DNA of 64,000 nucleotides. Source: Subtercola boreus. GTDB taxonomy: Bacteria > Actinomycetota > Actinomycetes > Actinomycetales > Microbacteriaceae. Numbering within the stretch: the stretch's first letter is position 1; the number at the start of each line of letters is the position of its first letter. The notes under the pieces are model-generated. The model was not told the DNA's origin. It did not search any database and was given only the letters and a program-made list of their open reading frames with translations. Of this stretch, positions 1 through 7,749 are shown piece after piece. Where the stretch lies: assembly GCF_003399625.1 (NCBI RefSeq), contig NZ_NBXA01000022.1, positions 186,001 through 250,000 of the forward strand, in the 5' to 3' direction. The translations under genes and the position numbers were made by a program.

Positions 1-148
1 CGGCGTAATCGCCTCGACCGCCTCGCCCGCCCGGATCCCCGCGGCATTGCGGCGCTGTCCGGGTAGGTCCTGTCCCAATCTGCGGAGATCGTTCCCTCGT
101 CACCCGGCCACTGGACGAGACGACCGGCTTCCGCACTACCGGGGCCCT

Positions 149-334
149 ATGAAGATCGAGTGCCTGATCGACGGGTGCGACGCCGACCCGTCCGAGGAGT
201 TGAGGCTCGACGAGGGCGGCCTCGGCGTCGCCTATGCGATCTGTAGGGCGCACGCCGAGGAGGTCCGCAGCGGCGCCATGTTCGCCCAGGGGGCCGACCC
301 GTCCCGAGGGTTACTTGGCCTCCGCGACGTGTAA
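149..334 (+). CDS. Small Cys/His-rich hypothetical protein
   Basis: A 61-residue reading frame with no recognised family. It carries C5, C10, C32 and H35 in a C-x4-C ... C-x2-H pattern, compatible with a small zinc-binding fold, followed by a short variable tail. The ATG is preceded by only a weak purine run, so the start is uncertain. It sits at the left edge of a segment with unusual small genes. Coding status is inferred from the clean acidic composition and the spaced metal-type residues. It could be a chance frame. Confidence 0.35.
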   Translation: MKIECLIDGCDADPSEELRLDEGGLGVAYAICRAHAEEVRSGAMFAQGADPSRGLLGLRDV

Positions 335-339
335 ACGGC

Positions 340-564
340 TTAGGCGTTCGCGGCGACGTACTCGGCGATCTGTTCCTCAGTGCGCGGGACCCATTGCGAG
401 CTCGACCTGTCGCGGAAGACCGTCCAGGTCCCGCCCGCCGTCCGGCCGATCAGCGATCCGTCGACGCGGAGATGCTGGCTCCGTCGTTCCGGCCCGCCGT
501 GCACGACACCGGCCGCTTGGCGCAGCTCCTCGAATGTTGCTGTGTACTCTGCCGCTGCTGTCAT
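340..564 (-). CDS. Small hypothetical protein
   Basis: A 74-residue soluble protein of unknown function. A good Shine-Dalgarno sequence (GAGAAGGA) precedes the ATG, which supports translation. The N-terminus looks helical and acidic (residues 1-20), followed by a basic middle part ending in GTWTVFRDRSSSQWVPRT, reminiscent of a small beta-rich module. No domain is recognised. It lies between the Cys/His-rich ORF and an AT-richer non-coding stretch, within the accessory segment. Confidence 0.45.
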   Translation of the reverse strand: MTAAAEYTATFEELRQAAGVVHGGPERRSQHLRVDGSLIGRTAGGTWTVFRDRSSSQWVPRTEEQIAEYVAANA

Positions 565-681
565 GGTTCCTTCTCTCGCTCCGGCACCGTGCCGAGCGGT
601 TCGAGGTTAATTGAGACCGGCGCTATAAGTCAAACAATGCTCAACAACCGTAAGACATCTCACGCATCAGATCGGGCCATG

Positions 682-1128
682 CTAGCTCGGATCCCACTCC
701 AGGCCCGCGAACGAGTCCCCGATGACCTGAACGGCCGGGTCGCCGATCTTCACATATGAATCCGAGGGGCTCAGGTCCTGTTGGAGACGTCGCTCAGAGG
801 TCCGAAGTGTCTCCTGGCGATCCTCGCCAGTACCAAACGCAAAACCAAGCGCGGATATCGAGGTCCCTCGGCTCTTTATGGTGCGGAAAGTCCGACCGAC
901 AGCCACCTTCGGCTTGACGTCGACGATCTTGACGAAAGTCTTCGCCAGCTCGACCGAGTCGAGAATCTCGCCCGTATCCGGGTCCTTGATGTCCGCACCT
1001 CTTGGGCTCAGAATCGCAAAGCGCATTCCGATTCGGACACCCTGTAAAGAGCCGCGATTGATCACAAGATCCTGCTCTGTCAGTATCTGAGCGACCTTTC
1101 CTTCGATCCGATCCTCGGTGTCAGTCAT
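682..1128 (-). CDS. FlgT_C-like domain protein, second gene of a two-gene cassette
   Basis: About 148 residues, soluble. The first 60 residues (a VAQILTEQDLVINRGS-type stretch followed by GVRIGMRFAIL) resemble the C-terminal domain of flagellar protein FlgT, a small OB-like beta-barrel found in diverse bacterial proteins outside flagella. The rest is unassigned. The ATG at 1128 is chosen over an in-frame codon 15 nt upstream because AGGAAGG lies just before it. It overlaps the upstream membrane-protein gene by 8 nt, so the two are translationally coupled. No flagellar genes are in the window, so a flagellar role is unlikely. Confidence 0.6.
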   Translation of the reverse strand: MTDTEDRIEGKVAQILTEQDLVINRGSLQGVRIGMRFAILSPRGADIKDPDTGEILDSVELAKTFVKIVDVKPKVAVGRTFRTIKSRGTSISALGFAFGTGEDRQETLRTSERRLQQDLSPSDSYVKIGDPAVQVIGDSFAGLEWDPS

Positions 1129-1585
1129 TGCGTCCTTCCTCAATTGCTCGCAGTACCGCCGGGTGTAGGTTCGACCAGTCCTCGACGCTTTCGACGAGAT
1201 CCTCTTCGATGAAGCTGAGAGCGGTGCTCAACTCGCCGAGGGTATCGGCCTTCGCCCGCGCAGCGACCTCGTCGTTTCCGCGCTCGGCCATAAGCCTGGC
1301 GGAATTGATGCGAGTGGAGATCTTTAGAAGGCGCCTGAGCGCGATCTTCACCGCCTCCGGCTCTGCCCGATCTTTTTTCGCGAATGCCCAAATGCTTCCG
1401 CCCTGGAACACAGCCGCTACCAACACGAGAAAGGCGCTCTGAGCGCCTGAGGGAGGCTGGTCACTGCCGCCCGCAAACGCTAGAACCACGGTCGCTCCAA
1501 GACCGACCGCGAGAGAGAAAGATCCTCCTATGGCATATCGGTGCTTGCTCCAGCCCGAAACTACTGTGCCCCATCGATTCCCCAC
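1121..1585 (-). CDS. Small two-helix membrane protein, first gene of a two-gene cassette
   Basis: A 154-residue protein with two hydrophobic segments (about residues 18-40 and 49-69), then KKDR at the membrane boundary and a long helical cytoplasmic tail rich in Glu, Arg and Ala (75-154). No family recognised. The GTG start has TACCAT at 1597-1592, six nt upstream, the leaderless promoter pattern seen throughout the window. It overlaps the FlgT_C-like gene by 8 nt. The architecture suggests a membrane anchor for that partner, but function is unknown. Base composition is lower in GC than the conserved genes to the right. Confidence 0.6.
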   Translation of the reverse strand: MGNRWGTVVSGWSKHRYAIGGSFSLAVGLGATVVLAFAGGSDQPPSGAQSAFLVLVAAVFQGGSIWAFAKKDRAEPEAVKIALRRLLKISTRINSARLMAERGNDEVAARAKADTLGELSTALSFIEEDLVESVEDWSNLHPAVLRAIEEGRND

Positions 1586-1604
1586 AATCCGATGGTATCG
1601 GGCT

Positions 1605-1904
1605 CTAGCCGAGCGCCTCTTCGAGCCGGTCGAGTTTCGAAGTCAGCTCACCAGAGTAGCCAGGCCGAATGTCGGCCTTCAGCACAAGAGACACGCGCGA
1701 CCCGTACTCTCCGACCGCCTCGGTCGCCCGGCGAATGACGTCGAACACTTCCGCCCACTCTCCCTCGATCGTCGTAAACATCGAGTCGGTGTGGTTCGGG
1801 AGCCCGCTCTCGCGAACGATACGCACTGCGGCAGCGACGGCGTCGTGGACTGACCCGTCGGCGCGGCCGTCGCCGCTCGGCGCCACTGAAAATGCAACTA
1901 GCAT
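1605..1904 (-). CDS. Thiamine-binding protein family (MTH1187/YkoF-like, DUF77), complete copy
   Basis: A 99-residue protein of the MTH1187/YkoF-like family, ferredoxin-like proteins that bind thiamine or related ligands and usually multimerise. Length matches the family. Diagnostic stretches are [11 protein letters not shown] at the N-terminus, [17 protein letters not shown] in the middle and the [13 protein letters not shown] strand. The ATG at 1904 has GGAG six nt upstream. The first 48 residues are about 85% identical (41 of 48) to the truncated copy immediately upstream, whose stop codon overlaps this start by 7 nt, so this copy is probably translated by coupling. Its codon use is AT-richer (for example CTA, GTT, TCA) than the truncated copy, suggesting a different origin. 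Confidence 0.85.
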   Translation of the reverse strand: MLVAFSVAPSGDGRADGSVHDAVAAAVRIVRESGLPNHTDSMFTTIEGEWAEVFDVIRRATEAVGEYGSRVSLVLKADIRPGYSGELTSKLDRLEEALG

Positions 1905-2080
1905 GCCATTCTCCAATGTCCTTCTTCTGCTAACGTGCCCTCGATCGTGGTGAACATCGAGTCGGTGTGGTTCGGCAGGCCCGATTCCCGCACCACGCGC
2001 ACGGCGGCCGCGACCGCATCGTGAACGGAGGCTTCGGGGCCCTCACCGCCCGAGGGAGCGACAGAGAATGCGACGAGCAT
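1898..2080 (-). pseudogene. Truncated 5' copy of the DUF77 thiamine-binding gene
   Basis: Sixty codons, of which the first 48 match the family and the downstream complete copy (41/48 residues). After the IEG motif the frame runs into unrelated sequence ([12 protein letters not shown]) and stops at 1898. The start overlaps the stop of the GT87 gene by one base (TGATG), and codon use is GC-rich like the right-hand neighbours, so this looks like the resident gene. The break at about 1936 marks the junction with the AT-richer segment. The fragment lacks the second half of the ferredoxin-like fold and is probably not functional by itself. Confidence 0.75.
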
Positions 2081-3408
2081 CAGGTGACCACCTTCACAGC
2101 GACAGGAGCGGAGACCGGCGCGCTCTTCTTCACGCGGGTCGTGACGAGCGCACGCACCGCGAGAACGAACAGAACGCAGACGAGGAGGTTCCGCACCGTC
2201 AGGGTGACGAGCATGAACGTGTTCAGTGAGATCAGCCAGTCGTAGTAGTACGGGTAGATGACCTGCGTCAGCAGGGCGAGCACGGCCGCGATGATCGCAA
2301 AGGTGCGGAACCGCTTGCCCTGCCAGATGATCCCCAGGATGACCGGGGCCGTCAGCCACAGCATGAACTGCGGGGAACCGACCTTGTTGAACACGATCAG
2401 CGCCGTCACCAGGGCCAGGGTGAGCGGCGGCAGCACCTCGGTCACCCGGGCACCCGAGCGCACCACCCAGACCCCGATCAACAGCAGGGCCAGCACCGCG
2501 AGCGCAAGGAGCGGCGTGGTCAGCACGTCGGCGATGGGGCCGCCCGCTCCCTTCACCTGGAACGTCAGGATGTCCTGGTCGTAGTAGACGACCGACCCGG
2601 GCAGCTTCAGGTAGGCACCCCACATGAACGGGGTGCTGATCGGTGCCTCGATCTGCAAGCCACGACCGGTCTGCTGGGTGACGAAGCTGATCAGGTTGGC
2701 GCCGGCACCGAGCGCCAGTCCCACGCCCGCGATGACGGCAGCGGTCACCGCTGCGGCGATGGCGACGCTCCAGCGCTTCTTCGCGGCGATCATGACCGCG
2801 ACGACCATGGCGATCGGCCAGACCTTCACCCAGGTGGCGGCGGCGAGCAGCGCCCCGGCGACGGCGGGGCGGCGGATGGCCAGCAGGAGCCCCACGATGA
2901 CGAGCGCCACCTCGAAGGTGTCGATGCGCCCGAGCGCGACAGGACCGAGCAGCAGCAGGGCCGCGAGCCACCACCAGGCGGCCACGAAACGGATGTTCGG
3001 GCCGAAGCCGGTCGGGCGGGCATCCGGTGCCGGCATGTGGTCGGGCCGGGTAGCCCGGTCGGGCGACCCCTCCCCAGCGGGCGCGACACGGGTCGCACGG
3101 GAGTTCAGGATGAACGCCAACACGGCCCCGTTCGCGAGCACCACCAGCACGAGCCAGGTGATGCCGTAGAGCGTCTTTCCGAACGCCGCCGCCGCGATCA
3201 TGGGTGCCAGGGCGAGGAGCGGATAGACCCACGGGCCGTCGATGCCGATCCAATATCCTTCGAACCCGTTCTGGATCCACGTGTTGTAGACCACAGTCAC
3301 ATCCCCCCAGGGCAGGGTCGGAGCCGTGAGGCCGACGTATCCGAGCCAGAGATGGATGGCGACGAAGACGGGCCAGATCAGCAGGGGGTTCGTAGCCAGT
3401 CGACGCAC
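2080..3408 (-). CDS. GT87-family polyprenol-phosphate-dependent mannosyltransferase (DUF2029)
   Basis: A 442-residue integral membrane protein with about ten to twelve hydrophobic segments and short loops. The first extracytoplasmic loop has [16 protein letters not shown], with the acidic residue typical of GT-C enzymes, and a later region has [11 protein letters not shown] and AATWVKVWP, features of the GT87/DUF2029 family. Such enzymes use lipid-linked mannose to extend cell-envelope glycans (PimE-like). The length fits. The GTG start follows the nnrD stop by 4 nt, and its own stop overlaps the next start, so nnrD, this gene and DUF77 are a likely operon. The exact acceptor cannot be told from sequence. 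Confidence 0.75.
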   Translation of the reverse strand: MRRLATNPLLIWPVFVAIHLWLGYVGLTAPTLPWGDVTVVYNTWIQNGFEGYWIGIDGPWVYPLLALAPMIAAAAFGKTLYGITWLVLVVLANGAVLAFILNSRATRVAPAGEGSPDRATRPDHMPAPDARPTGFGPNIRFVAAWWWLAALLLLGPVALGRIDTFEVALVIVGLLLAIRRPAVAGALLAAATWVKVWPIAMVVAVMIAAKKRWSVAIAAAVTAAVIAGVGLALGAGANLISFVTQQTGRGLQIEAPISTPFMWGAYLKLPGSVVYYDQDILTFQVKGAGGPIADVLTTPLLALAVLALLLIGVWVVRSGARVTEVLPPLTLALVTALIVFNKVGSPQFMLWLTAPVILGIIWQGKRFRTFAIIAAVLALLTQVIYPYYYDWLISLNTFMLVTLTVRNLLVCVLFVLAVRALVTTRVKKSAPVSAPVAVKVVT

Positions 3409-3412
3409 CCCG

Positions 3413-4255
3413 CTATCTTATGCGGCGGAGTTCTCCGATGACGGCCGGCACGGCCTCCGCAATGTCGAGCGCGACGATCGGCCCACCGCCCGAGGCGCGC
3501 TCGCCCGCGAGGCCGTGAAGCACCGCCGCCGCCGCAGCCAGTTCGGCGAGCAGGGCAGGTTCGGCATCCAGTCGCTCGCGGTGTGTGGCCACCAGAGCGC
3601 CGAGGATGCCCGCCAGCACATCGCCCGACCCCGCCGTGGCGAGCTCGGTGGTCGGCGCTGTGACCCGCAGGCGATGACCCACGCCCACGACGTGCGTGAC
3701 GTGCCCCTTCAGCAGCACGGTGACACCGAACAGCCGCGCCGCCTCCACCGCCCAGCGGGCCGGCTCCCGGGTCACCTGCTCCCGGCTGGCCTCGACCCCC
3801 CGGGATGCCAGCAGCGTCACCAGCTCCCCGGCGTGCGGGGTGATCACCACAGGGCCGGTCGCGTGCTCGAGCAGGTCGAGCGCGCCGGCGTCGACGACGG
3901 CCGGATCCCCCGAGCTGAGCGCCCCCACCAGCGCCGAGGTCACGTCGTCGCTGCGGGTGCGGGCATCCATTCCCGAACCCGTCAGCCACGCCTGCACGCG
4001 CCCCTCGGCCGTGACGACCTCGGGCCGGCGCTGCAGCACGAGCCGCGTTGCGCGCCCCGGCCCGATGTAGCGGAGCATACCGACCCCGGTGCGGCTCGCA
4101 CCCTCCACACCGAGCACGGCGGCGCCCGGGAAGCTCGCCGAGCCGGTCATCACGCCGAGCACACCGCGGGAGTACTTGTCGTCATGCTCCCCCGGCGGCT
4201 CGACGAAGGCCCGGGCATCCGCTGCGGTGAAATCGGTGAAGGGGTCGACGCTCAT
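3413..4255 (-). CDS. nnrD: ADP-dependent NAD(P)H-hydrate dehydratase
   Basis: A 280-residue ribokinase-fold enzyme that repairs NADHX and NADPHX, the hydrated damage forms of the cofactors, by ADP- or ATP-dependent dehydration. Visible motifs are KYSRG (27-31) with the following GVMTGS, TPHAGEL (139-145) and the nucleotide-binding ATAGSGDVLAG (206-216), all characteristic of the YjeF C-terminal domain. The N-terminal epimerase domain found in fused bacterial Nnr proteins is absent. TATCGT at 4267-4262 lies six nt before the ATG, suggesting a leaderless mRNA. First gene of a likely operon with the GT87 and DUF77 genes. Confidence 0.9.
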   Translation of the reverse strand: MSVDPFTDFTAADARAFVEPPGEHDDKYSRGVLGVMTGSASFPGAAVLGVEGASRTGVGMLRYIGPGRATRLVLQRRPEVVTAEGRVQAWLTGSGMDARTRSDDVTSALVGALSSGDPAVVDAGALDLLEHATGPVVITPHAGELVTLLASRGVEASREQVTREPARWAVEAARLFGVTVLLKGHVTHVVGVGHRLRVTAPTTELATAGSGDVLAGILGALVATHRERLDAEPALLAELAAAAAVLHGLAGERASGGGPIVALDIAEAVPAVIGELRRIR

Positions 4256-4295
4256 GATTCCACGATAGGTCGCGCCGGGATGCCGCCACCACCCT

Positions 4296-4353
4296 GCCGC
4301 GCCCCGTGCGCCACCTCCATGCCCGCCGCGCCCCGTGTGCCACCTCCATGCCC
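4296..4353. repeat. Two tandem copies of a 29-bp repeat
   Basis: Units at 4296-4324 and 4325-4353 differ at one position (GTGCGCC versus GTGTGCC). They lie between the divergent nnrD and Old Yellow Enzyme genes, 40 nt upstream of the latter's start. No similar unit was seen elsewhere. It may be a simple slippage duplication. Confidence 0.8.
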
Positions 4354-4394
4354 GCCCCGGAATATCTCGTTCGCCCGCTCGCTTCTACTCCCAC

Positions 4395-5480
4395 GTGACC
4401 TCCGCAACGCTCTTCAGCCCCCTGACCATCCGCGCGACAGAGTTCCGCAACAGACTGTGGGTCGCGCCTATGTGCCAGTACTCGGCCGAGAAGCAGGACG
4501 GCGTGCCGACCGACTGGCATCTCGCGCACCTCGGCTCGTTCGCAAGTGGCGGCGTCGGACTCATCATCACCGAGGCCACCGCGGTCACCCCCGAGGGGCG
4601 GATCTCCCTGCAGGATCTCGGGCTCTACACCGATGAGCAGCAGCAGGCGTTCGCCCGCATCAACACCCTGCTGCACGCCCAGGGCACCGCCACGGGCATC
4701 CAGCTCGCCCATGCCGGACGGAAGGCCTCGGTCTTCCGGCCCTGGGCCGACACGAAGGGCACCGTTCCCCTCGCGGAAGGCGGCTGGTCGACCGTCGCAC
4801 CGTCGGCTGTCGCCTTCCCGGGGTACGACGTGCCCGCAGAGCTCACCGTCGACGAGATCGCGCAGCTCGTCGAGGACTTCCGCGCCGCCGCCCGCCGCTC
4901 CGTCGACGCCGGCTTCGACGTGATCGAACTCCACGCTGCCCACGGGTACCTGATGCACCAGTTCCTCTCGCCGCTCAGCAACGAGCGCACCGACTCCTAC
5001 GGCGGGAGCCTGGAGAACCGGGCCCGTTTCGTGCTCGAGGTGGTCGCGGCCGTCCGGGCCGAGATCGGCGAGCTGATGCCGCTCTTCGTGCGCTTCTCGG
5101 GAACGGACTGGGCCGCCAGCGGTGGCTGGGACATCCAGCAGACCGTCACCGTCGCCGGCTGGGCGAAGGATGCCGGGGCCGACCTCTTCGACGTCTCGAG
5201 CGGCGGCAACGTGACCGGTGTGACGATCCCGGCCGCCCCGCTCTACCAGGTGGAGCTCGCCGAGACGCTGCGAACGGAGGCCGGCGTGCCGGTGAGCGCC
5301 GTCGGCCTCATCACGACGGCAGCCGAGGCAGCGGAGGTGGTGGCCTCCGGACGCGCCGACGCGGTGATGATGGCGCGGCAGTTCCTGCGCGATCCCCACT
5401 TCGCGCTCCGCGCCGCCCACGAACTCGGCGTCACCCTCGACTACTGGCCTCCCCAGTACACCCGCGCTGCCTTCCGCTAG
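4395..5480 (+). CDS. Old Yellow Enzyme, YqjM-like NADH:flavin oxidoreductase
   Basis: A 361-residue FMN-dependent ene-reductase of the thermophilic-like (YqjM) class, reducing activated C=C bonds with NAD(P)H. Evidence: APMCQYS with the redox-tuning Cys27, AHAGRKAS (105-112), the substrate-binding pair H180/H183 with Y185 in ELHAAHGYLMHQFLSP, and SYGGSLENR. Length is typical. The GTG at 4395 is chosen because the family motif begins directly after it. An ATG 60 nt upstream would add unrelated sequence overlapping a tandem repeat. No Shine-Dalgarno is evident. Natural substrate unknown. Confidence 0.9.
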   Translation: MTSATLFSPLTIRATEFRNRLWVAPMCQYSAEKQDGVPTDWHLAHLGSFASGGVGLIITEATAVTPEGRISLQDLGLYTDEQQQAFARINTLLHAQGTATGIQLAHAGRKASVFRPWADTKGTVPLAEGGWSTVAPSAVAFPGYDVPAELTVDEIAQLVEDFRAAARRSVDAGFDVIELHAAHGYLMHQFLSPLSNERTDSYGGSLENRARFVLEVVAAVRAEIGELMPLFVRFSGTDWAASGGWDIQQTVTVAGWAKDAGADLFDVSSGGNVTGVTIPAAPLYQVELAETLRTEAGVPVSAVGLITTAAEAAEVVASGRADAVMMARQFLRDPHFALRAAHELGVTLDYWPPQYTRAAFR

Positions 5481-5583
5481 CCCCCCCCCTCTCCCTCCCC
5501 TCCCCCTTCTCGCTCCCCGCCATCGACTCGGTAGTTTCTGTCGCTCCAGCGCTGTCTCACCGACAAGAACTCCCGAGTCGATG
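5480..5583. repeat. Composite hairpin element A1 (C-rich tract plus inverted repeat)
   Basis: A C-rich tract (5480-5520) is followed by an inverted repeat with 23-nt arms at 5521-5543 and 5561-5583 (20 of 23 positions pair, 17-nt loop). The arm core CATCGACTCGG.AGTT is shared with elements at 6609-6669 and 49012-49072. The right arm encodes the last eight residues and stop of the DUF559 gene, which is read on the opposite strand. There is no U-tract, so it is not a standard terminator. Confidence 0.7.
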
Positions 5584-6531
5584 TGGGTTCGGCGGCCGCC
5601 ACCCGGCGGCTGTGAGGGCGGTGCGCACATCGCAGAGCGTGACGGGGGCCTCCGAGCGGAGGCCCTCTATCCGCACGCGCTGAACGGTCTCGCCCGCTTC
5701 GATGAGTCGGGCGATCCGACGTTGATCCTCGGCGTAGATCTCACGATTGAATCGATGCTGCTCTCCGTCGTATTCGACGATGAGTCGGAACTCGGGATAG
5801 TAGAGGTCGGCACGACCGGCGAACCCCCCGCTCGGAGTGCGAATGTCGACGTTGACCTCGGGCTCCGGTAGTCCGTCTCGGATCAGGAGAAGACGCAGCG
5901 CGGTCTCCATCGGCGATTCGACGCCTTCCCGTACGAGGTCGAGCGCGGCCGCAAGACGGCGCTTCCCCCGGCCCCGGAACTCGTTCACGCGCACCCGGAG
6001 TCCATCGAGGTCGGCGAAGGGCCGAGCATCACCTCTCTTCGGATACCGCGGGCGGAATACCGCTGCATCACCCATTGCGATCAGTTCATCGAGGCCCGCT
6101 ACGCTTCCGAGCTGGATCCACGCGGACACCGCGTCGCAGACCGGAAGCCCGTCGAGTGTCGTAACGTCGGGCGGCCTTCCACCGACAACGTGACCGCTCA
6201 CCCCCCGGGCATCCGGAGGCCACCCGTTTCCGACTGAAACAGCGACATCCACCGCAGCCAGGCCGGAACGCCGCTCGTACGCAGGCAAGCCCCACAGCAG
6301 TGCAGCCGTGCGATGACTGAAATACTGACCGGGACGCAGCCGAGGAGCGTAGGCCTCGCACCGGCTCCGGATGTTCGAAGGGCGGTTCTCGAGTGAGACG
6401 CGCACCCCGCGAAACGGCGCCACAAGGTCTGATCGACGCAGCCGGTTATCGTCGATACCCCGACGGAGGGCATCAGACCGGCTGAAGGCGGCATTCCGGA
6501 ACGCGGGTGGCAGGTCGGTCGGTCGTCGCAT
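5557..6531 (-). CDS. AbiEi-like N-terminus plus DUF559 PD-(D/E)XK nuclease-like protein
   Basis: A 324-residue protein. Residues 10-60 resemble the winged-helix domain of AbiEi-type antitoxins (LRRGIDDNRLRRSDLVAPFRG). The C-terminal part is a DUF559 (Vsr-like) restriction-endonuclease fold, with ESPMET (205-210), GRADLYYPE (D242) and LIVEYDGEQH (250-259) giving an E...D...E-x-D-type metal site. Such genes are widespread in actinobacteria, with no established role. It is monocistronic. The 3' end lies inside hairpin element A1, and element A2 lies just upstream of the start, so the gene is bracketed by related inverted repeats. The ATG at 6531 is favoured over a codon 54 nt upstream because the conserved region starts there. 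A part in DNA repair, defence or mobilisation of the hairpins is inference. Confidence 0.8.
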   Translation of the reverse strand: MRRPTDLPPAFRNAAFSRSDALRRGIDDNRLRRSDLVAPFRGVRVSLENRPSNIRSRCEAYAPRLRPGQYFSHRTAALLWGLPAYERRSGLAAVDVAVSVGNGWPPDARGVSGHVVGGRPPDVTTLDGLPVCDAVSAWIQLGSVAGLDELIAMGDAAVFRPRYPKRGDARPFADLDGLRVRVNEFRGRGKRRLAAALDLVREGVESPMETALRLLLIRDGLPEPEVNVDIRTPSGGFAGRADLYYPEFRLIVEYDGEQHRFNREIYAEDQRRIARLIEAGETVQRVRIEGLRSEAPVTLCDVRTALTAAGWRPPNPHRLGSSCR

Positions 6532-6608
6532 ACCGCCAGTCTCGCCGCATCGGGGGCTCCGCCTGACGTTGTCCACAGGCCGCAAGAGCTTTCCACAGGC
6601 CGATAACG

Positions 6609-6711
6609 ATCGGCTAGGCAGTTGTGGTCGGAATTGGGAATGCGTACCGACCGAAACTCCCGACTCGATGAGACGGTGGGTGGGTGGGGGTGGGTGGGGG
6701 GCGGGGCGGGG
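6609..6711. repeat. Composite hairpin element A2 (inverted repeat plus G-rich tract)
   Basis: Arms at 6609-6631 and 6647-6669 (about 16 of 23 positions pair, 15-nt loop), with right-arm core ACTCCCGACTCGAT, the family-A motif. It is followed at 6676-6711 by a run of G3-G6 blocks separated by single bases, a clear G-quadruplex-forming pattern on the + strand, reaching to the stop codon of the CNNM gene. It is the mirror image of element A1: C-tract, hairpin, DUF559 gene, hairpin, G-tract. Confidence 0.65.
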
Positions 6712-7749
6712 TCAGATGCGGCGGGTCGCGTCCTGCACCTCGCCGACGAGCTCCTCGATCACGTCTTCGAGGAAGAGCACGCCGGTGGTGTCGCCCGAGG
6801 CGCTGAACGCGCGCGCGACGTGGGCGCCGGTGCGGCGCATGGTCGCGAGGGCGTCCTCCAGTTCGGTGCCGTCGTAGATCGACGCGAGTAAACGGATCCG
6901 CTTCGCGGGCACTGGCTGCTCGAACTCGTCGTCATCGAGGTCGATCACGTCTTTCAGGTGCAGGTAGCCGATCGGGTTCCCCGTGGCATCCACCATCACA
7001 TAGCGCGAGAAACCGTACTTCGAGACAGCGCGCTCGATGTCGGCCGGGGTCGCGGTGCGGTCGAGTGTGATCAGGCGGGCGACAGGAAGCGCCACCGACG
7101 CCACCGTCTTCTCGGTGAACTCGAACGCCGCGTGGAGGGCGCCCGAATTGTCGTCGAGCACACCCTCGCGGGTCGACTGCGCCACGATGCTCGACACCTC
7201 TTCGAGCGTGAACGAACTGGCCGCCTCGCTTTTCGGCTCGACCCCGAACAGCCGCACCACACCGTTCGCCGTGGCATTCAGCGACACGATCACGAAGCGG
7301 AAGATGCGCGCCACCCAGACGAGCGGCGGGGCGAGCAGCAGCACGGCCCGGTCGGGCACCGAGAACGACAGGTTCTTCGGCACCATCTCGCCGATCACGA
7401 CATGAAGGAACGACACCAGCACCAGGGTGATGACGAATGCCACCCCCGTGATGAGGTCTTCCGACCAGCCGGTGAGCCCGAGCGGCACTTCCAGCAGGTG
7501 GTGGATGGCCGGTTCCGACACATTCAGGATGAGCAGTGACGCGACGGTGATGCCGAGCTGGCTCGTGGCGAGCATGAGCGTCGCGTGCTCCATCGCCCAC
7601 AGCGCGGTCTTCGCGCGCTGCATGCCCGCCTCGGCGAGCGGCTCGATCTGGGAGCGGCGTGCAGAGATGACCGCGAACTCGGCCGCCACGAAGAAGGCGT
7701 TGACGAGCAGCAGCACGAAGAGCCAGACGATCCCGATCCAGTCGGCCAT
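6712..7749 (-). CDS. CNNM-family membrane protein with CBS domains (shorter partner, pair 1)
   Basis: A 345-residue CNNM/CorC-type (DUF21) protein. It has four hydrophobic segments in the first 150 residues with family motifs FFVAAEFAVISARRSQIE and GEMVPKNLSFS, then a CBS pair (about 200-340) ending in LFLEDVIEELVGEV. The C-terminal CorC/HlyC domain is absent. The family is implicated in Mg2+/Co2+ or Na+ transport. Its start overlaps the stop of the longer partner by one base (TGATG), so the two are coupled. A paralogous pair of the same order lies at 21817-24160. A heteromeric complex is inferred from the pairing. Confidence 0.88.
   Translation of the reverse strand: MADWIGIVWLFVLLLVNAFFVAAEFAVISARRSQIEPLAEAGMQRAKTALWAMEHATLMLATSQLGITVASLLILNVSEPAIHHLLEVPLGLTGWSEDLITGVAFVITLVLVSFLHVVIGEMVPKNLSFSVPDRAVLLLAPPLVWVARIFRFVIVSLNATANGVVRLFGVEPKSEAASSFTLEEVSSIVAQSTREGVLDDNSGALHAAFEFTEKTVASVALPVARLITLDRTATPADIERAVSKYGFSRYVMVDATGNPIGYLHLKDVIDLDDDEFEQPVPAKRIRLLASIYDGTELEDALATMRRTGAHVARAFSASGDTTGVLFLEDVIEELVGEVQDATRRI

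Noticed and set aside
1605-2080. TPP riboswitch near the thiamine-binding genes
   Set aside because: No THI-box motifs were found upstream on the coding strand, and the gene is internal to an operon.
2080-3280. Alternative minus-strand frame through the GT87 gene
   Set aside because: Arg/Gly/Pro-rich frame-shifted shadow. The frame with membrane helices is the real one.
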